Shown here piece after piece: positions 16,374 to 25,715 of a stretch of 64,000 nucleotides of DNA (its first letter is position 1; each line of letters begins with the position of its first letter). The stretch is from Phycisphaera sp. Lineage in GTDB: Bacteria; Planctomycetota; Phycisphaerae; Phycisphaerales; UBA1924. A model generated the notes under the pieces. That model saw only the letters and a program-made list of their open reading frames with translations. It made no database searches and was not told the DNA's origin. The position numbers were made by a program, and so were the translations under genes. The stretch spans positions 558,001 through 622,000 of the forward strand of contig JACKGZ010000001.1 in NCBI GenBank assembly GCA_020639255.1. The letters are read 5' to 3'.

Positions 16374-17063
16374 TCACTCGGTCTCGGGCGTCTGATTGGT
16401 CCAGACATGCTTGTAAATCAGGGCTGCGAGCGACGCGCCCAGGATCGGTGCGAGCCAGTACACCCAGTGCATGTCCCAATGGCCATAGATCGCCGGCCCG
16501 AACGAGCGGGCGGGGTTCATCGAAGCGCCTGTGAACGGTCCACCGGTCACGACGCACACCGCAACGATGCCCCCGACGTAGAAACCCGTGAACTTCTCAG
16601 CCCGAGTATCAACCACAGTCGCCAGCACCACGAACATGAGAGCAAAGGTCATGATCGTCTCAAGCAGGAAGACCCGCGCGGTGTCGCCGCTGGCGTTGAG
16701 CAGCCCGATCGAGGCCCCTACGCGGGCGTCGTGAGCATTGGCCATCCCGGAACCGACGATGAAGACGAGCATGCCCGCCGCACAGGCAGCCGCCAGGAGC
16801 TGAACGGGGATGTACGCGGCTGTCCGCATCGGGGCCTGCTTGCCGATGAGAGTCAGAGCGATCGAGACCGCAGGGTTGAACTGGGCGCCGGAGACGTAGA
16901 TGCAGGCCGGGACGAAGACCGCGAGCACAAGACCGAAGGCGGCAGCGACCGTCACGAGCGAGCCGTCCATGTTCTTGGCGACGACGATGCTGCCGCACCC
17001 GAAGAAGACGAGCGCGAAAGTGCCGATGAACTCGGCGATGCAGGCTTTGGCCAGATTCGGCAT
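16374..17063 (-). CDS. aqpZ: Aquaporin (AqpZ-like MIP family channel)
   Basis: A 229-residue MIP-family channel with six transmembrane segments and both half-helix Asn-Pro-Ala motifs, SGAQFNPAVSIALTL and GASMNPARSFGPA. The N-terminus (KACIAEFIGTFALVFFGCGSIV) is the standard first helix. The second NPA is followed by Arg (SMNPARS), the selectivity-filter Arg of water-selective channels, so water transport is more likely than glycerol. It is convergent with MoxR, 8 bases apart, and its ATG overlaps the start of the divergent lipoprotein reading frame. Confidence 0.92.
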   Translation of the reverse strand: MPNLAKACIAEFIGTFALVFFGCGSIVVAKNMDGSLVTVAAAFGLVLAVFVPACIYVSGAQFNPAVSIALTLIGKQAPMRTAAYIPVQLLAAACAAGMLVFIVGSGMANAHDARVGASIGLLNASGDTARVFLLETIMTFALMFVVLATVVDTRAEKFTGFYVGGIVAVCVVTGGPFTGASMNPARSFGPAIYGHWDMHWVYWLAPILGASLAALIYKHVWTNQTPETE

Positions 17064-18909
17064 GCGTTTCCTCCGGAGCGTGCTGGGCGCAGAGCATATA
17101 GGCCATCACGTCTGGACGTCGTCGCTGGCGTTGGTTGCCGGCGTTGTGCTGACTGGTTGCGGCTCGAACGAGCCCGATCCCGGGCCATGGGAACCTGTCG
17201 CGCCCGAGTTCATGGATGACCCGCGATTCGGGGTCTTTGTGTCAGGCCGGATCGACGCCGTACTCGGCACGCCATTGGTCATCCTGATCGAACTGGCGGG
17301 CGATTTCCCGGCGGAAGATGTCGGGCCGGTGACGCTCGATGACGGTCGCGAGCTGGAAACCCGCATGTACTGGCTCGGGGTGATCCCGGGTGAGCCCGGT
17401 GAATCGTGGCTGCTCCCTTCGGGTGACTGGACCGCTCGCACGGTCGACGAAGTCGCCTCGGGCAGCGTCCCACGCGGAGAGGTTGGAACCTGGGCGCTCG
17501 TGATCGACCCGCCCATTGACGCGGTCGGGCAGGGGCTCTGGATCGCCGGGCAGAGGCGGACGGTCAACTGGCTTCCGGACCCGGCGGTCGTCGCTTCGCG
17601 CGTGAGTTCGCGCGCCTGGCTCAGCCCGCTCCCGCCCGTCATGCGCGAGTCGAGCAAGCTTCGATACATCGTCGAGCCCGAGCGTGCGAGTCCGTTCAGG
17701 CGTTGGCGGTACAAGCTCATGGTGGGGGAGCTCTCACCAGTCGTAGAGCGCCGTGTCGTCGACCTCGACGGCAACGTGCGGAGGCCGCAACGTTTCGGCG
17801 ACATCGAATGGACCACGGGCCGCATGACCAGCAGCGTGCTCGAGACGCTTGCCCGGCAGCAGGAATCGAAATGGGCGATCGCGCTGGCTCGGCTCGACCA
17901 GGCGGACGACGAGCTCGCCGAGGAGGTGCGGCGTCGGCTCTGCGCAGTCGTCGACTTCGGTGCCGGCGAGCTTGCGCCTGTCTGGCCCGTGCAGCAGGAG
18001 GGCATCGATCGGCTGCTCTCGGACATGCTCGATCAGCAGCTCGGCTCGCGTGAGCGGGCCAGGCGTGCTCGCATCTGGCTCGATGAGCAGCAAACCTCGA
18101 TCGCATGGGTGGTCAGCGATGCGCCGCGCGCCGACGGTGCATCCGGGCAGCCTCGCACGGTCATCGCGGCTGCGAACATCGACTACGGATCAAAGCTCAC
18201 TTCGGTCTCGAGCCTGATCGGTGGCGAGTCGTCGGACCTCTCAACGCTCGCTCCGCTGACAGCAAGGGCGTACGAGGTGACGAACCGTGTGCGCACGGGC
18301 GAAACGCCGATCGTGATCGCACGCGTGGGCGAGGAGGAGCATCGACTGAGCGTCGGCGGCGCCTCGCTGGTCGCGACGCCTCCCGGGCTTCGGATCGACC
18401 AGCTCGCCGGCGACTGGACACTGGCTTCAATGTTGGCCGGCGCACCGAGCGCATCGGCCGGCGGTGAATCTTGGCACACTCGGGCGCTGCTCTACCGTGA
18501 GCCCGCGGGCCGGTGGATGCTCTATGTGCAATGCGGCACCCAGAACAATTCATCGAGCGAAGAGCGAGTGCGCATCACGCTCGGCGCCGAAGGTTCGCCG
18601 GGGGATCTGGTCATCGAGCTCTCGCCCGTGCGTGAGGCAATTGTTGAGGTGGGTGGCGGCGTCCTGAACGCACCTGCGGGTTTCGATCCAGAGGTTGAGA
18701 TCGACACATTCCCGGGCGGCTGGTCTGCGCGGTTGGTGGTGCCCGAACGAGCGATCGAATCGCGTGGGGACATGCTCCGCATCGGGCTCGAACGCCACGA
18801 TGCGCTCGCGCGTCGGTCGGCCTGGCCTCGCGCGATGCTGCCCTGGCAGGGCTCGTGCGCCAGAGCGGCCGTAGATCTGTCGAAGTGGGGCGGCATCGGG
18901 ACGCGTTAA
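17062..18909 (+). CDS. Large lipoprotein of unknown function
   Basis: A roughly 615-residue protein with an N-terminal hydrophobic segment ending in a lipobox (VVLTGCG), so it should be acylated at Cys and anchored in the membrane. I do not recognise a family. The first third is beta-rich (FGVFVSGRIDAVLGTPLVILIELAGD), the middle holds a charged helical section (LDQADDELAEEVRRRL) and the C-terminal third returns to beta-like sequence. The start is uncertain: the ATG at 17062 overlaps the aquaporin start codon on the other strand; a GTG at 17080 is also in frame. Its TAA overlaps the convergent alkaline phosphatase stop by four bases. Confidence 0.75.
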   Translation: MRFLRSVLGAEHIGHHVWTSSLALVAGVVLTGCGSNEPDPGPWEPVAPEFMDDPRFGVFVSGRIDAVLGTPLVILIELAGDFPAEDVGPVTLDDGRELETRMYWLGVIPGEPGESWLLPSGDWTARTVDEVASGSVPRGEVGTWALVIDPPIDAVGQGLWIAGQRRTVNWLPDPAVVASRVSSRAWLSPLPPVMRESSKLRYIVEPERASPFRRWRYKLMVGELSPVVERRVVDLDGNVRRPQRFGDIEWTTGRMTSSVLETLARQQESKWAIALARLDQADDELAEEVRRRLCAVVDFGAGELAPVWPVQQEGIDRLLSDMLDQQLGSRERARRARIWLDEQQTSIAWVVSDAPRADGASGQPRTVIAAANIDYGSKLTSVSSLIGGESSDLSTLAPLTARAYEVTNRVRTGETPIVIARVGEEEHRLSVGGASLVATPPGLRIDQLAGDWTLASMLAGAPSASAGGESWHTRALLYREPAGRWMLYVQCGTQNNSSSEERVRITLGAEGSPGDLVIELSPVREAIVEVGGGVLNAPAGFDPEVEIDTFPGGWSARLVVPERAIESRGDMLRIGLERHDALARRSAWPRAMLPWQGSCARAAVDLSKWGGIGTR

Positions 18910-20309
18910 CGTCCGGCGCTGACGCCGAGCGCCGCAAGCATCATTCCGTGCAGGTGGATGTTGTCGACGAAGCTTGGCATGGCCTCGGAGCCTGGACCGG
19001 TTGCATACACCTCGACATAGTCGGCCGTATGGTTGGGACTCAGGAATGCAACACCCGTGTGGTTGGCCAGCACCGAGCCCAGCACCATCCACACGCCGTT
19101 TGCAACATTGAACGGGTCGACCTGCTGCTTCTGGATGAGCGCCCGTTCGATGCTGACGACGTCTTCGCTCGTGAGTTCGAACCGGACCGCGTCCTGCACA
19201 ATCGAGACGAACCGGTCGAGTGTCTTGTCGCCCTCGCCGTAGCGGTCGGCGATCCAGTCGAAGCTGTGGCTCGTGGATTGGAGCCGCTTGAACGAACGTT
19301 TGCCGTCCTTTGCGTAGAACGTCAGGCCCGGGTTGGCGGTGACGTGGTCAGCTGTCACGATGATCAGTGTGTCGTCGCGGCCTTCGGCCCACTGGAGAAC
19401 AGTGCCGATCGTCTCGTCGAATGCGATCTGATCGAATACGAGCGAGCCGGCGTCGTTGTCGTGAGCGGCATGATCGATGCGGCCGCCCTCGATCTGGAGT
19501 ACGAAGCCCTCCGGGGCGCGATCGAGTCTGTTGAGGGCCGCGAGCGACATCTCGCTGAGCGACGGGCACGTCTCGGGGCGGTCGAGCGAGAAGGGGCAAT
19601 GATCGTGCGCGAAAAGACCGAGCAATCGGCCCTCGGACGGAGTGCGAGCAAGCTCTGCTCGGTTCGTAACGAGCGTGATGTCTTTGTGCTCGGCGAGGAC
19701 CGAGTTCGGAAAGTGCTTGAGTCCGCCGCCGAGCGCGACATCGACGCGGCGGTCAAGGATTTGCTTGGCGATGTCGTCTTCGAGATCGCGGTGTGGGACG
19801 TTGGCGATGAACGACGCGGGCGTGGCGTGCGTGATGCGTGTGGTCGTGACAAGGCCAGTGCGTTTGCCGGCGTTCTTGGCGGTGACGAGGATGGGCTCGG
19901 GCGTGCGTTCGTCGGGCGTGAAGTTGACCGCGCCGTTGTTGATGTGCTCGCCGATGCCCCAGGCGCTCCCGGCGGCTGCGGAGTCCGTCACCCACCCGTC
20001 GGCCGAGTGCGTCATGCAGGTCGCTCGGCGGAATGCGGCGTGGTTCTCGATGATTTTCTGATAGTTCGACGGGCCGCGGCTCTGGAGCTTGAGCATCATG
20101 TCGGCGAGCGTGATGACGCCCTGGCCCATGCCGTCACCGACCATGAAGACGATGTTGCGGACGGGTCTGCTCGGCTTGCTCCATCGGGGTGCGGGCACGC
20201 GGGCGCGGGCGAACGAGGCGGGCATCGCGGTGGCGATCGCGCCGCCGGCGCCGATGCCGAGCAGGTGTCGTCGGGACAGGAGCGTGCGGGTGGAACGATC
20301 GGGGTTCAT
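18906..20309 (-). CDS. Tat-exported alkaline phosphatase
   Basis: A 467-residue PhoA-superfamily phosphomonoesterase. The start at 20309 gives a twin-arginine signal (SRRHLLGIGAGG) so it is exported folded. Active-site elements: NIVFMVGDGMG (metal Asp), WVTDSAAAGSAW (nucleophilic Ser), TRITHATPASF, LQIEGGRIDHAAHDND (Glu/Asp/His metal ligands), VTADH, and a C-terminal His ligand in HTADYVEVYATG. Its ATG overlaps the TGA of the VWA gene, giving a coupled rlmE - VWA - phosphatase operon. It would scavenge phosphate from organic esters. No Pho box could be identified by eye. Confidence 0.93.
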   Translation of the reverse strand: MNPDRSTRTLLSRRHLLGIGAGGAIATAMPASFARARVPAPRWSKPSRPVRNIVFMVGDGMGQGVITLADMMLKLQSRGPSNYQKIIENHAAFRRATCMTHSADGWVTDSAAAGSAWGIGEHINNGAVNFTPDERTPEPILVTAKNAGKRTGLVTTTRITHATPASFIANVPHRDLEDDIAKQILDRRVDVALGGGLKHFPNSVLAEHKDITLVTNRAELARTPSEGRLLGLFAHDHCPFSLDRPETCPSLSEMSLAALNRLDRAPEGFVLQIEGGRIDHAAHDNDAGSLVFDQIAFDETIGTVLQWAEGRDDTLIIVTADHVTANPGLTFYAKDGKRSFKRLQSTSHSFDWIADRYGEGDKTLDRFVSIVQDAVRFELTSEDVVSIERALIQKQQVDPFNVANGVWMVLGSVLANHTGVAFLSPNHTADYVEVYATGPGSEAMPSFVDNIHLHGMMLAALGVSAGR

Positions 20310-22252
20310 GCCTTCATCCTTCGGGCGAACAGGAGCCACTCGGCGGTGAGCACGGCCGCGGCCATGAGAACGAACCGGTGCCAGATCTCGCGGAAACCTT
20401 CGCCCATCGAGCCGGTGGCGACGGATCGCCCGGCGATGTTGACGGTGTCGCGGGTGGTGAGCGCCGACTCGCGCGAGCTGGCGGTGTTCACAGCGAGGAT
20501 CGGTCGCCCACGGGTGTCGGTGTAGACGCCGGCGCGCTCGGGGATGCCGAGGCTGACGCGCACGGGCTGGCCCGGGGGTGTGTTGCCCGGGACGCGGACG
20601 CTGATCTGAACGGGGCCTTCGAGCACGAGTTGGCCTTCTCCGGGGGGGGCTTCGATGGTGGCCGGCCTCGAAGTGGTAGCCAGCGAGTCGGCGAGCGAGC
20701 CGGTCTCGAATGTAAAGAATTCAACAGCCTGCACCAGGAAGAGCAGGTACGAGATATCCAGGAGCGGCCAATTCGAGGACGCCGGCTCGAACGCGACCGC
20801 AAGCCTTCTCCACCGCCCCTCGCTGAGCAGCAGGATGATGGGGCCGAGACGCCCCGAGGCGAGTTCGTCGGCGGGCGGGGCGCCGTCCTGAGGGACAAAC
20901 CAGGCGGGTCGGGCGATGCGGACGCCGTCGAGCACGAGCCCTCGCATGATCGGGTGCGTGCGCTTCCAGGCGGTGAATCGATCGGTCGTGTTCTCTTCGT
21001 GCTCGACGCGGTAGCCGGGGATCGAGGCGCCGAATGACATCGTCGGGACCGGGAGCCCCGCGGGCACGTCGACGCGGTCGAAAACGGCGAGGTCGTAGCC
21101 GACGATCTCGCCCGACTCGAGAAGGTCCGCCAGCGTCGATTCGGATCGGCGGGTGAGCGATTCGAACTCCATCTCGTCAAGGAAATCGCCGAGCACCCAG
21201 CTTGTATCGCCATCGCCCTCACTTGGCGTGACAAGCAGGACGCGGGGCTTCTCGGCGGGGGTGATGATGACGCTGGCGGTGTTGTCGGCCGCAAGTCTGT
21301 CTTTGCGGTCGATGTTCGCGGAGACAAGCCCCGTCAACCCTCGATCGAGCTCGAAGGTGAGGCTCGCGCCGCCGGGGGTGGAGCCGTCGCTTGCGGGGAT
21401 ACGCACGGCCCGGCGGCCGATCTCGTCCGAGGGGCCGGTGAGCACGACGGTCGCGGCGACCTCGCGGTCGAGCGTGTTCTGCAGGCGCAGGAACAGGCGT
21501 GTGAGCGTCGGGTCGTTGAAGTCGCTGGCGACGCTGACGGCCGTGATCCCGAGGTTGTCGTGGATGCTCGTTTCCTCGGGCCCGACTCGGCGGAAGGTGA
21601 GGGCCGCGCCGGCGAGCGCGTAGTCCTTGAGCTCGGCGTTGCCGTCGGAGAGCAGGATGACCGACGCGGGCTCCGGCGACATCGATTCGTCGCCGCCGGT
21701 CGAGGTGAGTGCACCGACGAGATCGAGCGCCGCCGCAAGATCATCGGGTTGATCGGTCGGGGCGAGTCGTGTGAGCGCCCGTCGAGCGGCGTTGAGGTCG
21801 GTTGTGGACGCGAGCGCGACCTCGGGCCGGGCGGCGTAGGTGATGATCGACACGCTCGCGCCCCGGTCGAGTTCGTCGAGTGTTTCGCCGGCGATGCGGA
21901 TGGCGTCGTCGAATCGCGTGGTGCCACCGTCGCCGTCGCGGGCGTTCATGGAGAGCGATCGATCGATCAGGAGGATCACCCGGCCCGACGTTGAGAGCCC
22001 CCCGGGGATCGCGGGTCGACCGATCGCGATCGCAAGCAGCGCGAGGGCCAGCAACTGGAGGAACAGCAGCAGCGAGGGGCGCAGCCAGCGGAAGGGCTCG
22101 TTGACCTGGAGATCCTGCACGGCTCGCTGCCAGAGGAGCGTCGACGCGACGCGCAGGCGACGTCGACGGAGCTTGAGGAAGTAGAGCACGACGAGGATCG
22201 GCCCGGCGATCGCGCCCGTGAGTATCGCCGAGAACGGGTCGAGCAGCGTCAC
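20306..22252 (-). CDS. BatA-like membrane protein with von Willebrand factor A domain
   Basis: A 648-residue protein starting with GTG at 22252, whose first bases overlap the rlmE stop (GTGA). It has the BatA N-terminal region: two transmembrane segments (about residues 7-26 and 60-80) with a basic loop between, including RRRRLRVASTLLW. The VWA domain begins at about residue 92 with an intact MIDAS, Asp97-x-Ser-x-Ser101 in LLIDRSLSMN. A large extracytoplasmic part follows (glutamine-amidotransferase-like region around RVLLVTPSEG) and a last transmembrane helix closes the chain (FVLMAAAVLTAEWLLF). Such proteins usually act with MoxR ATPases and DUF58 proteins; a MoxR gene lies at 15319-16365. 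Confidence 0.9.
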   Translation of the reverse strand: MTLLDPFSAILTGAIAGPILVVLYFLKLRRRRLRVASTLLWQRAVQDLQVNEPFRWLRPSLLLFLQLLALALLAIAIGRPAIPGGLSTSGRVILLIDRSLSMNARDGDGGTTRFDDAIRIAGETLDELDRGASVSIITYAARPEVALASTTDLNAARRALTRLAPTDQPDDLAAALDLVGALTSTGGDESMSPEPASVILLSDGNAELKDYALAGAALTFRRVGPEETSIHDNLGITAVSVASDFNDPTLTRLFLRLQNTLDREVAATVVLTGPSDEIGRRAVRIPASDGSTPGGASLTFELDRGLTGLVSANIDRKDRLAADNTASVIITPAEKPRVLLVTPSEGDGDTSWVLGDFLDEMEFESLTRRSESTLADLLESGEIVGYDLAVFDRVDVPAGLPVPTMSFGASIPGYRVEHEENTTDRFTAWKRTHPIMRGLVLDGVRIARPAWFVPQDGAPPADELASGRLGPIILLLSEGRWRRLAVAFEPASSNWPLLDISYLLFLVQAVEFFTFETGSLADSLATTSRPATIEAPPGEGQLVLEGPVQISVRVPGNTPPGQPVRVSLGIPERAGVYTDTRGRPILAVNTASSRESALTTRDTVNIAGRSVATGSMGEGFREIWHRFVLMAAAVLTAEWLLFARRMKA

Positions 22253-22851
22253 GCGTCGACACCCTTGCCCTTGAAGCCCCGGGCGACGATGTACATCTCA
22301 CGCGAGACGTCGCGCGTGGCGTCCGGCTTGAAGCCCTTGGCCTGCATGAATCGGAACTTGGTCTCGGCGAGCACGTCCTGATACTCCGCGCCGTCGAAGA
22401 TCTTCATGCCGAGGCGCCCGCCAGGTTTCAGGACGCGTTCTGCGACGGCGAGCACCGCCCGGCAGAGGTGCGCCGAGACGAGGTCGTCGCCGTGACCCGA
22501 GGTGTTGGGCGCGATGTCGGAAAGCACGGTGTCGAAGCGATCGCCCGCGAGTTCGAGGATGGCGTCGGTGTCGAGGTCGTTGAGATCGCCGACGATCGTG
22601 TGGCTGACGCAGTCGAGGTTGACCGCGGTGGGTTTGAGGTCGACGCCCACGAGCACGCCCTGCTTGCCGACGTATTCGGCGGCGACCTGGAGCCACGAGC
22701 CGGGCGAGCATCCGAGATCGAGCACGCGTCCGCCGCGCTGGATGAGCTCGAACTTCTGCTGGAGTTCTTTAAGTTTGAAGGCTGAACGCGCGACGTAGCC
22801 CTCGGCCTTGGCCTTCTTGAAGTACTTGTCCTGGAGCACGCGTTTGGCCAT
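22249..22851 (-). CDS. rlmE: 23S rRNA 2'-O-ribose methyltransferase RlmE (FtsJ/RrmJ)
   Basis: A 200-residue SAM-dependent methyltransferase that modifies U2552 of the 23S A-loop late in 50S assembly. The K-D-K-E catalytic tetrad is visible: Lys in VARSAFKLKE, Asp in LSDIAPNTSGH, Lys in LGMKIFDG and Glu in VSREMYIVA. The SAM motif is VLDLGCSPGSWLQ. The ATG at 22851 (Met-Ala-Lys-Arg-Val-Leu) was preferred to an upstream in-frame start because it gives the normal short family N-terminus. It is the first gene of the coupled operon with the VWA protein and phosphatase. Confidence 0.95.
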   Translation of the reverse strand: MAKRVLQDKYFKKAKAEGYVARSAFKLKELQQKFELIQRGGRVLDLGCSPGSWLQVAAEYVGKQGVLVGVDLKPTAVNLDCVSHTIVGDLNDLDTDAILELAGDRFDTVLSDIAPNTSGHGDDLVSAHLCRAVLAVAERVLKPGGRLGMKIFDGAEYQDVLAETKFRFMQAKGFKPDATRDVSREMYIVARGFKGKGVDA

Positions 22852-22886
22852 TGGTGCATGGTATGAGCCCCGCACGGCTGGCGCAC

Positions 22887-22918
22887 GAAAAACCCCCGGC
22901 GGATACTCCGCCGGGGGT
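22887..22918 (-). terminator. Strong rho-independent terminator of the chemoreceptor gene
   Basis: 12-bp perfect stem (22892-22903 with 22907-22918), 3-base loop, followed on the minus strand by a five-T run. It separates the chemoreceptor gene ending at 22950 from rlmE. Confidence 0.92.
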
Positions 22919-22949
22919 CAGAGATTGCTGTACGCCGATGCCCTGAGGC

Positions 22950-25196
22950 TTAGAAGTCCATGAAGTCGGCGGGCTCGGGGTTCGAGGGGATCGAGGGCTT
23001 GGGTGCCTTGTTCGGAGCCTTGCTCGGAGCCTTGTGTGACGAACCCGAGTCACTGACTGCCACGCCGGCGGCAACGGGCTGGCGGGTGTTGGACGCGGCG
23101 GCCGCGCCGGTGCTGTTGATCTTGAACTGACCGACGAGGTTGCGGAGCTGCGAGACCTCGGCGGCGGTCTCCTGCGCGGCCGAGGCGAGTTCCTCGGCGT
23201 TGCCGGCGTTCTGCTGCGTCACCTTGTCGAGCTCGGTGACACCCGTATTGACCTCGGCGATCCCGGTCGACTGTTCCTTCGCGGCCGACGAGATCTCACC
23301 GAGCAGCGTGTTGACCTTCTGTGTGCCGTTGACGATCTCTTCGAGCGCCTCGCTGACGCGGCCCGCGATCGAGACGCCGTTGTCGGCACGCTTGGCGGAT
23401 TCCTCGATCATGGCCGAGGTATTCTTGGCGGCTTCGGCGGAACGCTGCGCGAGGTTGCGCACCTCGTCGGCGACCACCGCGAAGCCCTTGCCGGCTTCGC
23501 CCGCGCGGGCGGCCTCAACTGCAGCGTTGAGCGCCAAGAGATTCGTCTGGAACGCGATCTCGTCGATCACCTTGATGATCTTGCTGATCTCAGAGCTTGA
23601 AGCTTTGATCTCGTCCATGGCCTGGCTCATCACGTTCATCTCACTCTGACCCTTCATCGCCGACTGCTGCGACTCCTCCGAGAGCGAGGTCGCCTGAACG
23701 GCGTTGTCGGCGGTCTGTGAGGTCATCGCGGCGAGCTCTTCGAGCGAAGCGCTGATCTCCTCAAGGCTCGCGGCCTGCTCGGAGGCGCCCGAGGCCAGCG
23801 ACTGGCTCGCCGAGGCGATCTGGCTCGAACCGGCGTCGATCTGGTTGGCGCCGCCGTTGACCTGCTCGAGTGTCTGCGAGATATTGCGGATCATCTCGCG
23901 GAAGCCAGTTGCCAGCTGGCCCATGCTATCGATGCCGTCAACTGTAATGGCCTGCGTGAGGTCGCCCTGACCTGCGGCGACGGCCACTTCGAGCAGTTGC
24001 TCGACCTTGCGCTGGAGCTCCTCGGCGGCGATACGCTCGCGCTCGGCGTTCTCGGCGACCTGACGCTGCAGCTCTTTCTGAGCGGTGATGTCTGTGGCGT
24101 ACTTGACGACCTTGTAGGGCTTGCCGCTGGGATCGAAGATGGGGTTGTACGAGGCCTGGATCCAGACCTCTTTGCCGCCCTTGCCGAGGCGCTTGTACTC
24201 GCCCGCGTCGAAGGTGCCCTCGTTTAGGCGCTGCCAGAACGCGGCGTAGTCGGGGCTGCTGGCGTAGCTGGGCTCGGCGAACATGCGGTGGTGCTTGCCC
24301 TTGATCTCGTTGAGTGTGTAGCCGAGCGTATTGAGGAAGTTGTCGTTGGCCCAGCGGATGGTGCCGTCCATCTCGAACTCGATCACGGCCTGCGACTTGC
24401 CGATCGCGTCGAGCTGACCCTGGAAGTCGGCGGTCTGCAGCTTCTGGGCGGTGATGTCGGTGGCGTACTTGACGACCTTGAAGGGTTTGCCCGAATCATC
24501 CATGATGGGGTTGTACGAGGCCTGGATCCAGACCTCCTTGCCGCCCTTGCCGATGCGCTTGTACTCGCCTGCGTCGTACTGGCCCTTGTTGAGCTTCGCC
24601 CAGAATTCGGCGTACTCGGGGCTCGTGGCGTAGCTCGCATCGGCGAACATGCTGTGGTGCTTGCCCTTGATCTCGTCGAGTGTGTAGCCGAGCGTGGTCA
24701 GGAAGTTGTCATTCGCCCAGCGGATGGTGCCGTCCATCTCGAACTCGATCACGGCCTGCGACTTGCCGATCGCGTCGATCTGGCCCTGGAAGTCGGCGTT
24801 CTTGAGCTTCTGGTCGGTGATGTCCGTCGCAAATTTGACGACCTTGACGACCTTCCCGTTCTTGTCGAAGACCGGGTTGTAAGAGGCTTGAATCCAGATC
24901 GCGTCGCCCTGGCTGTTGAAGCGCTTGTATTCGCCGGCGTCGTACTGGCCGTTCTGGAGGCGCATCCAGAATGCGCTGTATTCCGGGCTGTTGGTGAAAC
25001 TAGGCTCGCAGAACATGCGGTGGTGCTTGCCACGGATCTGATCAATGGTGTAGCCCACGGCGTTCAGGAAATTGTCGTTGGCCGTGAGAATCGTGCCGTC
25101 GGGGGTGAACTCGATGACGGCCTGGGAGCGATTGATCGCGTCCGACATGCCCTTGAGGTTCATGAATTCAGAGTTCGAATCATTGTGGTCGGACAT
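22950..25196 (-). CDS. Cytoplasmic methyl-accepting chemotaxis protein with three tandem PAS domains
   Basis: A 748-residue soluble receptor with no transmembrane segment. Start is the ATG at 25196 behind GGAGAGA. Three PAS domains, each about 122 residues, lie at about 13-130, 135-252 and 257-374; each has the sequence pattern SQAVIEF..DGTI..ANDNFL..LGYT...I.GKHH.MF and ends in WIQASYNPI, then VVK(F/Y)ATDIT. Repeats 2 and 3 are nearly identical. The C-terminal signalling domain has the conserved hairpin tip EIAFQTNLLALNAAVEAARAGE followed by KGFAVVADEVRNLAQRSAEAAK, with Gln/Glu methylation-type sites and a Pro/Lys-rich tail. PAS domains of this type usually bind heme or flavin in energy taxis receptors. 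No che genes are nearby. Confidence 0.93.
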   Translation of the reverse strand: MSDHNDSNSEFMNLKGMSDAINRSQAVIEFTPDGTILTANDNFLNAVGYTIDQIRGKHHRMFCEPSFTNSPEYSAFWMRLQNGQYDAGEYKRFNSQGDAIWIQASYNPVFDKNGKVVKVVKFATDITDQKLKNADFQGQIDAIGKSQAVIEFEMDGTIRWANDNFLTTLGYTLDEIKGKHHSMFADASYATSPEYAEFWAKLNKGQYDAGEYKRIGKGGKEVWIQASYNPIMDDSGKPFKVVKYATDITAQKLQTADFQGQLDAIGKSQAVIEFEMDGTIRWANDNFLNTLGYTLNEIKGKHHRMFAEPSYASSPDYAAFWQRLNEGTFDAGEYKRLGKGGKEVWIQASYNPIFDPSGKPYKVVKYATDITAQKELQRQVAENAERERIAAEELQRKVEQLLEVAVAAGQGDLTQAITVDGIDSMGQLATGFREMIRNISQTLEQVNGGANQIDAGSSQIASASQSLASGASEQAASLEEISASLEELAAMTSQTADNAVQATSLSEESQQSAMKGQSEMNVMSQAMDEIKASSSEISKIIKVIDEIAFQTNLLALNAAVEAARAGEAGKGFAVVADEVRNLAQRSAEAAKNTSAMIEESAKRADNGVSIAGRVSEALEEIVNGTQKVNTLLGEISSAAKEQSTGIAEVNTGVTELDKVTQQNAGNAEELASAAQETAAEVSQLRNLVGQFKINSTGAAAASNTRQPVAAGVAVSDSGSSHKAPSKAPNKAPKPSIPSNPEPADFMDF

Positions 25197-25715
25197 GTAA
25201 TCTCTCCGTGGTAGCCCAGCCCCCGGAACGGGGAAGACCGAATAAACGCATCGCCGCACGTTCTGCGCGGTCACTCCAGAACAATGTGGACACTCGACTC
25301 GAAACCGAGTCGGCTTGAGGGGACACCTAGGGGAAGAGCCTCATTCTGGAGGAGTTGCCCGGAAGTTCGCTCCCCGAATAGGTGAGACGTCGCTACAGAC
25401 TCTGTCTGAAAAATTCTTGGAGCGTCCGGCAACGGCTCGGATCTCACTTCCGTGCGGTACTCACTCCGTACTGAGGCGAATCGGGGACGAAGGGCCGTGG
25501 GAATGCGTTGCCTCGCTGCTCATCACACAGCAGTGAGTATAAGAAAAATATTTATAATATTGATTATATTTAGACGCTGCCGTGTGCCATCAAGTGGGCA
25601 ATGGATAACGACGAACGCATTGCTCGTTGACGCCTTGCCAACGTGCTGGCGGCGTCGCCAGGGTCATGTGCGTGTGGTGTAGTACACCTGCACGCCAAGT
25701 GCGGGAGCGACAGCG
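25197..25715. other. 519-bp divergent intergenic region between the two chemoreceptor genes
   Basis: No convincing ORF. It must hold both divergent promoters. A perfect 7-bp hairpin CGACTCG/CGAGTCG lies at 25295-25312. A strikingly AT-rich tract covers about 25535-25575 (contains AAATATTTATAATATTG), out of character for the surrounding GC-rich sequence, and is a likely promoter or UP-element for the plus-strand gene. A short dyad GGTGT-AGT-ACACC occurs at about 25676-25688. No sigma-28 or sigma-54 consensus stood out. Confidence 0.5.

Noticed and set aside
22950..25196. The three PAS repeats as evidence of a frameshift or assembly duplication
   Set aside because: All repeats are in frame, differ at several positions and give complete PAS domains; a natural tandem duplication explains them.
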